Part shown: one piece after another, positions 42,501 to 51,657 of the stretch | Numbering within the stretch: position 1 is the first letter of the stretch | How the letters are laid out: each line of letters opens with the position of its first letter | Made by a program: the position numbers and the translations under genes | The notes under the pieces: generated by a model | Seen by the model: the letters and a program-made list of their open reading frames with translations, nothing else | Databases searched by the model: none | What the model was told of the DNA's origin: nothing | From: Brachionus rotundiformis | Taxonomy: Eukaryota; Rotifera; Eurotatoria; Ploima; Brachionidae | Reading direction: 5' to 3' | Assembly (NCBI GenBank): GCA_016802295.1 | Contig: JAESIW010000199.1 | Location: 24,095 to 88,094 of the forward strand | DNA length: 64,000 bases

Positions 42501-44074
42501 CAAAAGATCCAGCATCTTTTAACAACAAGACCTTAGAAGATTCGACTAGGAAAGCCCTTAAACTTCGCTACGAACTCTTACCTTACATTTACTCCCTAAT
42601 GTACCACGTTAACCAAAACGGTGGCACTGCATTAAAAGCTCTTTTTTTCGAGTAAAACTTTTTTTCGAGCATTTATCTTTTTTTATCTTTTACCTTTTTC
42701 AAAGATTTCCGCAAGACTTTAACACCTACGAAATAGATGAACAATTTTTGCTCGGACATATTCTGGTTTCACCAGTTCTACAGCCTGTAAATTTATATCA
42801 ATAATATTTTCTCTTAAAATAATTAATTTAAGGGAAAAACCGAAGTAAGAGCCTATTTTCCACGAAATGCCGCATGGTATGATCTACGAACTGTAAGTCC
42901 AATGTGTTTTTTTACCAAACTCTATTTAATTTTTTGAAAAGGGTAAAGAATTTCAAGAGGGTGTTCACATTCTACCAGCTCCTATTGACTACATAAACAT
43001 TCATCTACGTGGTGGTATAGTGGTACCTACCCAAGAGCTTGGCATGTGCTTGAACACTGAATGCGCGTAGGTTTCAAATAGCTTACTTTTTATAAATTAA
43101 GCAATTTTTTTCTGGTTTAAGGAGGAAAAATTCCCTTGGCCTANNNNNNNNNNNNNNNNNNNNNNNNNNNNNNNNNNNNNNNNNNNNNNNNNNNNNNNNN
43201 NNNNNNNNNNNNNNNNNNNNNNNNNNNNNNNNNNNNNNNNNNNNNNNNNNNNNNNNNNNNNNNNNNNNNNNNNNNNNNNNNNNNNNNNNNNNNNNNNNNN
43301 NNNNNNNNNNNNNNNNNNNNNNNNNNNNNNNNNNNNNNNNNNNNNNNNNNNNNNNNNNNNNNNNNNNNNNNNNNNNNNNNNNNNNNNNNNNNNNNNNNNN
43401 NNNNNNNNNNNNNNNNNNNNNNNNNNNNNNNNNNNNNNNNNNNNNNNNNNNNNNNNNNNNNNNNNNNNNNNNNNNNNNNNNNNNNNNNNNNNNNNNNNNN
43501 CATTTACGTGGTGGTATAGTGGTACCTACCCAAGAGCTTGGCATGTGCTTGAACACTGAATGCGCGTAGGTTTCAAATAGCTTACTTTTTATAAATTAAA
43601 CAATTTTTTTCTGGTTTAAGGAGGAAAAATTCCCTTGGCCTAATAATTGCTTTGGATAAGGAAAAAAAAGCAAATGGTTCCTTGTTTTGGGACGATGGTG
43701 AATCCGAAATTTCAAACTCTAATTATTATTTGGTCCATTATGAGTTCGATTCAAAAGTAATTTTTAATTAGTAAAAAAATTATTTACTTTTTATTAAATT
43801 ATTTCATTAAGTCGCTGAAAATGACTATTCAAAATAACAATTCACTAATAGATAACTTGTCATATAGTTCAATAAAATTTTATGGTTTTGAGTTAAATTT
43901 TGCCAATATTAAGCTTGATGGAAATCTTATTGACTCCGCCAATGTTGAATATAAAGTGAATTAAATAACAAATAAATAAATGAGTTTAATTTAATTTTTA
44001 TTAAGGATAATGTGGTTATTGTATCAAATCAGCAAATTTCTCTGAATCAAAATCATATGATTGAATTTGAATAA
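39523..44074 (+). CDS. Membrane-bound single GH31 alpha-glucosidase (gap inside)
   Basis: Alpha-glucosidase of the maltase type with only one GH31 unit. The N-terminus MNKKTIALFGGIATVAVIAI is a membrane anchor, followed by a Thr-rich stalk (TTSMPTTTTTTYVPTKKP), a trefoil domain (RIDCFLEAESRFENLTKYQC...VPDCFF) and GH31. Catalytic motifs are intact: GIWIDMNEPSSF nucleophile and HWLGDND acid/base (split by an intron in TGG). More than a dozen short exons read in frame to MIEFE-stop. A 357 bp run of N (43144-43500) sits in the exon starting RRKNSLGL and is flanked by a 142 bp duplication; skipping gap plus one copy restores an uninterrupted frame (NSLGLIIALDKE). The start at 39523 follows an A-rich leader. 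Paralogue of the gene at 9059. Confidence 0.9.
43002..43143 (+). repeat. Left copy of 142 bp duplication at assembly gap
   Basis: Same sequence as 43501-43642 except two bases visible by eye (CATC/CATT at the start, AAGC/AAAC inside). It contains exon end, a complete small intron and the next exon start of the GH31 gene. Confidence 0.9.
43144..43500. other. Assembly gap (357 N)
   Basis: An unbroken run of N. Because both sides carry the same GH31 sequence, the gap is probably an artefact of scaffolding two overlapping contigs or haplotypes rather than missing gene sequence. Confidence 0.95.
43501..43642 (+). repeat. Right copy of 142 bp duplication at assembly gap
   Basis: This copy continues without interruption into the rest of the GH31 gene (CTAATAATTGCTTTGG), so it is the one attached to the true downstream sequence. 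Confidence 0.9.
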
Positions 44075-44252
44075 TTTTTTACTTTAGTTAAAATTAAATC
44101 TAAAATAAAATTTTGCTTTTCTATCCTTCTAGCTTTTTTATAAATAAAGATAATTATTTAGCTTAATCATTTTTACATGTTTACAAAAATTAGTCCTAAC
44201 TTAATTAGTAGTTTTTTATGAACAAAAATAAAATAAGTGAATAATAATCAAA

Positions 44253-45129
44253 ATGTCAAAAGAAGATAATTATTTAGAATATTGGATGGAAAAATGGCAA
44301 AAAAAAGAAACATTTTTCCACAGAACCAAAAATCATCCGTAATTGATTTATAATTGATTTGATAATTCTTTATTTTATTTAAATTCTAAAGATATTTGGA
44401 GAAATATTTTGAAAAAATTCTAGACAAAGAGGACCGAATACTGTTTCCTTGTTGTGGCAAAGCAGTTGATATGGCATGGTAAGATAAATGAATAAAAATA
44501 GAATTTTTCTTTTAAAATGACCTAGGCTTGCTTCTATGGGCCACCAAGTAGTAGGAGTCGAAGTTTGCCAAGTTGCATGCCAGGATTTTTTCAATGAAAA
44601 TAACTTAAAATATTCGGTTACTGACTTAGAACAGTTCAAGCTATTTACAGTAATCAAAAAGCAATAATTTCAAAAATTAATTATCATTTAGTAAATTTGT
44701 AGAGTGAAAATGGTAGAATTAAAATTTACAATGGAGACTTTTATAATTTTAGTTTAAAATTCGAAAAACCATTTGGTTCTGTCTGGGATCGCGGATCATA
44801 TGTGGCTTTGCCAAAAGACTTAAGAGACCGGTAAGTTTGGAATAGAGAATAATGAAATTTTTTGATTTACAATATTCAGGTATCCGAGTCAAATTAAAAG
44901 TCTTTTGGATGGTAATGCGAAGTATTTGCTGGATATAGTTGAATATGAGCAGTCTCTTTACCAAGGACCACCTTTTTCCATATCTCATTATGAAGTCATC
45001 AACAACTTTGGATCAATATTTAACTATGAAATAATTGAGCAAAAGGAAATAAAGCCATGCCATCCAGGAATGGACCAAGTCGGCAAAATGAAAGAAATAC
45101 TTTATTTTTTATCTATTGGAAAAAATTAA
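44253..45129 (+). CDS. TPMT-like SAM methyltransferase, copy A
   Basis: Thiopurine S-methyltransferase family: SAM-dependent methylation of small thiol or related xenobiotics. Five exons: MSKEDNYLEYWMEKWQKKET...HP; YLEKYFEKILDKEDRILFPC then CGKAVDMAW (SAM motif I); LASMGHQVVGVEVCQVACQD; SENGRIKIYNGDFYNFS...VWDRGSYVALP; then YPSQIKSLLDGNAKYLLDIV...YQGPPFSISHYEV. About 230 residues, family length. First of four tandem copies. It has an intron within the HP codon that copies B and C lack. Confidence 0.9.
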
Positions 45130-45356
45130 AAGACCTTCAAAATACAGATTCATAATTAATAAAATTATTTGAAATATTGTCCAAAAAATTAATTAAATCA
45201 GATCAAATTAAAATTCTTGATAATTGTTTGTCATGTGTTTTAAAAAATAAACATTTCTAATTTAGTAACTCTAATAATGACTAGTCAATTTTAAATTACT
45301 ATAAAGTATACTGAATAAAAAATAAAAATTAAATTAAAATAATTTTTAGCTTGATT

Positions 45357-46237
45357 ATGTCTGAAGATAAATTAACTCCAACAAAAACTCATCCAGCTTT
45401 TTGGGACGAAAGATGGAAAAGAAACGAGATAGGATTTCATCAATCAAATAATCATTCTTATTTGGTCAAGCATTTGGAAAAATTGGTCTCTAATCAGAAA
45501 AAAATTCGCATTTTATTTCCATTTTGTGGCAAAGCCGTAGATATGGCCTGGTAAGAGAGAATCTTTGAACAATATATTTATAACTAATTTTAACAGGCTT
45601 GCATCGCTTGGTCACGAAGTGGTTGGCGTTGAGTTTGTCCAAATGGCATGTGAGCAGTTCTTTTCAGAAAATAGCATAAAATATTCAACGATAGACCTCA
45701 AGGACTTAAAACTTTTTACAGTAATTAGACAAATAATTATCTAATCAATATAAAGTGGATATTTAGAGTGAAGATGGTCGAATAAAAATTTACAATGGAG
45801 ATTTTTTTAAATTCAGCCCAGAACTAGAGAAGCCATTCGACTGTGTTTGGGACAGAGGCGCATATGGAGCCCTCCATTACGAGCTTCGTGTCAAGTAATC
45901 ATTCATTTTTTCTTATCTATATATCTAATGAATTATATTAAGATATGCAGAACATATGAAAAAGCTTCTTGATTCCAAAGTTAGATATCTTTTAGATGTA
46001 TTTGAGTACGATACTTCGTTGTTCCCAGGACCACCACATTCTTGTCCTCAAGAGGAAATCCAAGCTAACTATGGTTTTAGCTTTTAATTAAAATAATCAT
46101 TATTTTTAGTAATTTTAATTAAAGGTGCTGAGTTCAAAATCGAGTTGCTTGAAAGTGAAAAAACAATTACTTTAAGTCAAAAATTGACCGATGCAAATCA
46201 ACCACTAGATAAATTATACTTTTTATCAAAAAATTAG
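45357..46237 (+). CDS. TPMT-like SAM methyltransferase, copy B
   Basis: Start ATG 45357 (MSEDKLTPTKTHPAFWDERW). Motifs: KIRILFPFCGKAVDMAW, LASLGHEVVGVEFVQMACEQ, SEDGRIKIYNGDFFKFSPEL, VWDRGAYGAL, FPGPPHSCPQEEIQ; ends KLYFLSKN. The first coding block runs without the HP intron of copies A and D. Its fourth exon is identical over 95 bp to that of copy C (45764-45858 with 46769-46863). Compared with the others it reads GAYGAL where they have GAYVAL/GSYVAL. Confidence 0.9.
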
Positions 46238-46355
46238 GATTTTTCTTTATTAAAAAACTTATTTATATTTTTAAAATAATAAATTTTAATTCTAAATTTA
46301 TTTTAATTTTGTTCATAAAATTATAGATTAGATAATAATTTAAAACTAAAAGATA

Positions 46356-47242
46356 ATGTCGAATGAATTAAGGCCGACTGTAAGAAAAATAGAAGAATGG
46401 GTCAAAAAGTGGGAAGTTAACCAAATTGCCTTTCATCAAAACAGCAATCACCCATTCCTTGTTAATAATTTAGATAAGTTAATTAATTCAGATGATGGAA
46501 AAATTCGAATATTATTTCCGCTTTGTGGAAAAGCAGTGGATATGGCATGGCATGTTGAAAAAAATTTTACTAACAACTAGGACTAAATTTGTTTTAAGGC
46601 TATCCTCAATTGGTCACGAGGTAGTTGGCATAGAGGTCTCCCAATTGGCTTGTGAACAATTTTTTACCGAAAATGATATTAATTTTTCTATAGATAAATT
46701 AGATAATTTTAATTTATATACAGTAACAAAAAACTAATTAACTGATTGAAAAATTAAATTCATCTTCATAGAGTGAAGATGGTCGAATAAAAATTTACAA
46801 TGGAGATTTTTTTAAATTCAGCCCAGAACTAGAGAAGCCATTCGACTGTGTTTGGGACAGAGGTGCGTATGTTGCCTTATTTTATGAACTAAGGATCAAG
46901 TAATTTTACCAGTAACAAGTGTTTTTTTTTAACAATTGAATAATTTAGATATGTTAACCAAATTAAAAAACTATTGAATAGAAGAGTTAAGTATTTATTA
47001 GAAGTGTTCCATTATGATACAGATTTGTATCCAGGTCCACCATTTTCTTGTACCCGAGAAGAAATCCGAAATCTATTTGGTAACTATAAATTAAAAAAAA
47101 ATGTAACTTTTTTTTAATTTTCCCAAAAGGAGAAGAATTTAAAATTGAATTTATTGAAAGCAGACTTTTCAACCCATTCGGTGACTTGTTGGTTGACCAA
47201 AAGCATCCAGTTGAACAACTCTATTTGATTTCTAGGGGTTAA
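46356..47242 (+). CDS. TPMT-like SAM methyltransferase, copy C
   Basis: Start ATG 46356 (MSNELRPTVRKIEEWVKKW). Motifs: KIRILFPLCGKAVDMAW, LSSIGHEVVGIEVSQLACEQ, SEDGRIKIYNGDFFKFSPEL, VWDRGAYVAL, YPGPPFSCTREEIRNLFG; ends QLYLISRG. The intron after GATATGGCATG begins GCATGT instead of GT; only a GC-AG intron keeps the frame (Trp codon split TG/G, as in copy B). If GC is not used the gene is damaged here. It shares a converted exon with copy B. Confidence 0.82.
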
Positions 47243-47402
47243 TTATCTTTATTTAATTATCTACCTAACAAAATTTTTTTTACATTAAAAAATTATTCAA
47301 ATTAAAATTTATGATTTATAAAAATTTAAAATTTTACATAATAAATTCAAATAAAGATAAAAAGTTTTTTACTGAAAAAAAATATTAGTTTTTAATTAAA
47401 AA

Positions 47403-48328
47403 ATGGAAAAAATTGAAACAACTTACACCGATGCCAATTACTGGTCAAATAGATGGAAAGAAAATCAAATTTCCTTCCATAAAACCAGCAATCATCCGTA
47501 CGACTTAAACTAGCTTAATCAAACAAAATATCGATATATTTTTTTAAGTTTTTTGGAAAAATACATTTATTTATTTACTGATAATACAGAAAAAATTCGA
47601 ATATTTTTTCCTCTTTGCGGAAAAGAAGTGGACATGGTTTGGTAAATTTGATTATTTGAAAATAAAATTTTCTAATAATTAATAAAGGCTTTGGTCACTG
47701 GGTCATGAAATAGTTGGGGTTGAATGCTCAAAGATTGCTTGTGAGCAATTTTTTACTGAAAACAAGATAAATTTTGTTACTTCTTCGAAATCCGATTTTA
47801 CCATTTATATGGTAAGATTCAATATACAAAAAAAAAATTTGCAAAATTATTTTAAAAAGAGTATTGATGGTCGAATTAAATTGTATAATGGTGATTTTTT
47901 CAAATTTAATTTGGATTTTGAAAAACCATTTGCATTTATTTGGGATAGAGGATCATTGGTTGCTTTACCAAAGTGTTTAAGAACAAAGTATTTTATTACA
48001 AAAAGTATTAGAACAGTTTTTAATTCCTGAATAGGTACGCTGAACACATGATTACACTACTTGATGAGAATTTTAAGTATTTAATTGACACATATGAATA
48101 TGACCAAGAACTGTATCCTGGACCACCCCATTCAGTTCGAATGGAAGAAATTCAATATCTATTTGGTAATTTTTGTACTTTTTCATTTGGTTTATTTAAT
48201 AATTATAAAAAGGACATAAATGTAATATAAAATTAATTGAAGAAAAACCACATAGTCGCCCATTCAATGAAAAATTACGTGAATCAAGCAATCTTTATAA
48301 TAAGTTATATTTTTTGACTAATAAATAA
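47403..48328 (+). CDS. TPMT-like SAM methyltransferase, copy D
   Basis: Start ATG 47403 (MEKIETTYTDANYWSNRWKE). It has the HP intron like copy A. Motifs: KIRIFFPLCGKEVDMVW (E and V replace A and A of the others), LWSLGHEIVGVECSKIACEQ, DGRIKLYNGDFFKFNLDFEK, IWDRGSLVALPK, YPGPPHSVRMEEIQYLFG; ends KLYFLTNK. The variant CGKEVDMVW sits at the SAM-binding strand, and FAFIWDRG replaces FDCVWDRG, so it has diverged most among the four. Confidence 0.88.
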
Positions 48329-48410
48329 TAATTTCGAAAGAAAATCAATTATAAAAATTTTATTTTTAGAAGTTTTTTTAATTTAAAAATATAAATTAGT
48401 TATTTTTGTC

Positions 48411-48890
48411 ACCCTCCTCTTTTCTCAACCGGGCTTGGGACCGGATTTGGCAGAGTTATGACGGCGTCTTTCCCTAAGAAGCCAGTGGGACGTTCATCAT
48501 AAACAGCGCCACTCATCCGAGCACAAGGCTGCGAACTCGGCAACTATTTAGACTAGCTTGGAACCACAAACCAAGCGACTTCTCTCTCACTCGAGATAAA
48601 GTCTTAACTTAAGGCTTCCAAAGTTACGTACTGTCTGCAGAGGGTCAGCTGTACAGCAGATTCTCGCTCCTTTCGGATTCTATACTGGGAGATGGTCAAA
48701 GCCAGCGGCGCCCTCATACGACAAGACTTGGACAAAGACCCGTAGGCCTATGTACCCGCCATACAGCTCTTCTGCAGACTACGTGAAAGACCACATGCAC
48801 ATACGATGCATGTGGCTGCCACCACCCTCCTCTTTTTTCATCAGGGCTTGGGACCTGCGGATCGGCAGAGTTATGGTGACTGCTTTTTAA
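48411..48890. repeat. Unclassified GC-richer repeat with terminal direct repeats
   Basis: About 60 bp repeats lie at both ends in the same orientation: CACCCTCCTCTTTTCTCA..CGGGCTTGGGACCGG...GGCAGAGTTATG (48410-48465) and CACCCTCCTCTTTTTTCATC.GGGCTTGGGACC...GGCAGAGTTATG (48824-48876). The middle is GC-richer than any neighbour and has no long frame. On the minus strand TGCTCGGATGAGTGGCG (about 48507-48523) resembles the 5S rRNA box C region. It may be a SINE-like or LTR-like solo unit; I do not classify it. Confidence 0.6.
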
Positions 48891-49033
48891 TTCCAATAAT
48901 AAAAATTTTTTTGAAAATTTTCTAAATTTAAAAAATGAAATGACTTTCCTTAAATTTCCCTGCTATTTATACCCTTCTGACTTATTAAACTAATTTAACC
49001 AATTTAACTAATTTAACTAGTTTAGCAATTTTT

Positions 49034-49420
49034 TTACAAGCATAAGTAGTTGGTCCAACTTTTTTTACTAAAAGTAGTTCGATTTCTAACTCGTGCAGAT
49101 GAACCTTCACTTAAAGGGTGCCAAATTACTCCAGCTTTGGAGGTTTTGTCGACTGTTGAATCGAATTCTCGACAACTTTGATCGCCAATTACACTTTGAA
49201 TTGTAGTCTTAATGGCTTCATCTATATGCTCATCCACTAAACCATCATTTGTTTCAACATCTGAATCAGAACTTTCATTAAATGTTTCTTCATCTGGCTC
49301 AAAGTCTTCATCAGATATTTCATCATCATTGTACTCAGAACCAGCATCGGAATCGTCAGTATCGACTTGAGATAATTCGTTCAAAGTGTTCTTGGATCGT
49401 AAACTATTACTACTTAACAT
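49034..49420 (-). pseudogene. piggyBac-like transposase N-terminal fragment
   Basis: MLSSNSLRSKNTLNELSQVD starts a very acidic stretch (YNDDEISDEDFEPDEETFNE), then a W-x-P-L-S-E...R-x-R-N segment (VIWHPLSEGSSARVRNRTTF), the usual layout of piggyBac transposase N-termini. It stops after about 129 codons, before any catalytic Asp. An end-like sequence lies upstream at 49482-49515. It is a truncated element, separate from the tail-only copies near 0.5 and 4 kb. Confidence 0.6.
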
Positions 49421-49481
49421 TTTTCTAAATAAAAAGAACCAAAACATGATATTTATTTATTATTATTTAAAAAAAGCAATC

Positions 49482-49515
49482 TACGTCATTTTGACTTAAT
49501 CGGTACTTCGATACA
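49482..49515 (-). repeat. Putative piggyBac-type terminal repeat
   Basis: Minus strand reads GAAGTACCGATTAAGTCAAA then ATGACG, close to the element end at 380-404 (GAAGCACCAAGGTGTCAAAATGACTC). It lies in the right place, upstream of the transposase N-terminal fragment. Confidence 0.5.
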
Positions 49516-50034
49516 TTTTTTTTTCCCGAGAAAAAGTTAAAAATTTTAAATTTATCAAAAAAAAACTAATATGTTTTTTTATTAATAAAAATTAAAAATT
49601 TAAATAATTATTTAAAAACTTTTTAATATTTATTTATTCATATTGATTATTTAATATCAACGAATCTTCTCTTTCTAATTTATCCTTATCTTTTTCCTTA
49701 TAACTTGGTGTCTATAATAAAATAAGAGTGATTTTTTTATTTTTTTTGTGGTAATGACAATAAAAATAAAAATTAATCATTTTTTAAGCTAAAATAAAGT
49801 CTGTATCAAACTGATATCAGCTTTTTGGCACTGCACTAATGTAATATTGGCGCAAATTTCAAATTTTAAAAACAAATTAATAGACGCATAAGAAATAGTT
49901 AATTAAAGCTTTTATTGTGAATGATATACTGCAAAATAAAGCCTAATTTTAATAAAATATTTCAAATAAACATCATACAATTTGAATTACTAAGATAAAA
50001 TTAAAATACGAAAATATAAAATAATTTTTTTGAA
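49516..50034. other. Intergenic, nothing recognised
   Basis: AT-rich region upstream of the RING gene. Confidence 0.4.
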
Positions 50035-51657
50035 ATGTTCTACGAACAAAATCAATTCGATAGAGCTTTAGAGTGTCCAGTGTGCACATACCGCTACGAT
50101 GTACCGCTTATGCTACCATGTTGTTGGAAAACAATTTGCCAAAAATGTGCCGAAAACATGAGAACCAAACAACACTGCACATTTTGCAATGCCCATACTG
50201 CCCATTCAACAACCTCAGATGGACAAATTAAACTACCTGTTAACGAAGCTCTCTCCAAGCTACTAGATCTAAAACCAGTGGATCTAATTAATACAGACTA
50301 TTACCGTAAAATATCCGACTTGTACAAATCGATCAATTTAAACTTGGACGAGTTGACCAGAATTGGAAATTCTTCTCAAACCAACATTACTGACTACTTT
50401 TCTCTGCTAAGAAGCGAAATATCCAACAATGTCGAGAACTTGATCCAAAAAGCTCTAGAAATAAAAAAAAATATCCAAGCCGAATTGGACTGTATCGAAA
50501 AATCTTTTCTTTCCTATTTCAAACATTTGAATATTTCCAATTTTATCTACAAAATTAAAGAAAAGCTTAAAACTTGGCAAGTCAATTTGAACAATGCCTC
50601 GTTTGACCAACTGGACCATTTATTAAATGATTGTGGTCTACTAAATCAGGAATTAAGCGAAAAAATAAATTTTATTAATAACTATTTATTAAATATAAAT
50701 AAAATTGTATTTAATCAAAAAGATGAAATAAACTCGCTTTTGGAAAGCTACATTGGCCGTCTTGACTACGAGTTGGAAGCCGATTCTCTTCTCTTGCCCT
50801 TTACCATCAAATATTTGAACTCTTTGGTCAAAAAAGAAGTAATTAACATTGATTTGAATATTAAATTAATTTATACAGTACCAGTTGGCTATAAAAAAAT
50901 TCTATTTGTATATAAAAAAGATTTTGATGAATTCACTGATGTCACATTTCGGGTATGTAATTTGTCTAATCAGTTGCTCTATGAGCATCAGGAGTTCAAC
51001 AAGAAGATAAACTATGTGCAAACAAGCTTAAAGTATGTGTGTGTGTCGCTGACCGATTATCAGACTGGCAGAGACATGCTCAAACTGTTCACTGATAAAT
51101 TGAGATTGGTCAAGACAGTTGTGCTGGATGGCAAGGGTAGCTATGTGTATCTTAGCCAAGATTTTGTATATGTCAAAATATCCACAGTCTATCCATTTCT
51201 GCACAAGTTTGATTTTAACTTGGAAAAAAAGCCGGTGTTTGATTGCGAAGCCAAGGGTCTCAATGAAAAAAGTGACCTATTGGTATGTCTCAATTTGGAG
51301 TCGATTTTAGCAGTCGAAAATGGGCGCATTTATCTATTGGATGAGTACTTTTCCTGTATCAATGTGTACTGTGAGCAAAGTGGTGAATTTTTGGAAAAGA
51401 TAAAATTGCGAAATTGTACTAATTGTTATGTAAAATTGAGTCCAATAGCAGTTGATAAGGAAAACACTGAGGAAATAATTATTTGCTTGGACCAGGATAG
51501 TATGACTCTTGGCATATACGAAAAAAATAAAAAATTAATTGTTGAGAATAAACTTGAACCATCTATTAAAAATATAGATAATTTTTATTTATGTCATGAT
51601 GGCTCACTCATGTTCACGGACAATTTAAACGATTTAATCTATTATTATAGTGTTTAA
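50035..51657 (+). CDS. RING-finger, coiled-coil protein with propeller-like C-terminus
   Basis: TRIM-like layout in one exon, 540 residues. The RING is at 14-53: ECPVCTYRYDVPLMLPCCWK then TICQKC and CTFC. The usual His of LPCGH is replaced (LPCCW), so the zinc ligation must be altered or use the extra Cys. Residues about 80-250 are helical with heptads (IGNSSQTNITDYFSLLRSEI; KALEIKKNIQAELDCIEKSF). The last ~280 residues show repeated beta-strand pattern (VYLSQDFVYVKI, RIYLLDEYFSCINVYCEQSG, IIICLDQDSMTLGIYEKNKK, DGSLMFTDNLNDLIYY) like an NHL or WD propeller. No B-box is visible. E3 ubiquitin ligase activity is inferred, not shown. Confidence 0.75.
   Translation: MFYEQNQFDRALECPVCTYRYDVPLMLPCCWKTICQKCAENMRTKQHCTFCNAHTAHSTTSDGQIKLPVNEALSKLLDLKPVDLINTDYYRKISDLYKSINLNLDELTRIGNSSQTNITDYFSLLRSEISNNVENLIQKALEIKKNIQAELDCIEKSFLSYFKHLNISNFIYKIKEKLKTWQVNLNNASFDQLDHLLNDCGLLNQELSEKINFINNYLLNINKIVFNQKDEINSLLESYIGRLDYELEADSLLLPFTIKYLNSLVKKEVINIDLNIKLIYTVPVGYKKILFVYKKDFDEFTDVTFRVCNLSNQLLYEHQEFNKKINYVQTSLKYVCVSLTDYQTGRDMLKLFTDKLRLVKTVVLDGKGSYVYLSQDFVYVKISTVYPFLHKFDFNLEKKPVFDCEAKGLNEKSDLLVCLNLESILAVENGRIYLLDEYFSCINVYCEQSGEFLEKIKLRNCTNCYVKLSPIAVDKENTEEIIICLDQDSMTLGIYEKNKKLIVENKLEPSIKNIDNFYLCHDGSLMFTDNLNDLIYYYSV

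Noticed and set aside
43083..43556. Open frames made mostly of X
   Set aside because: They are produced by the run of N in the assembly gap.
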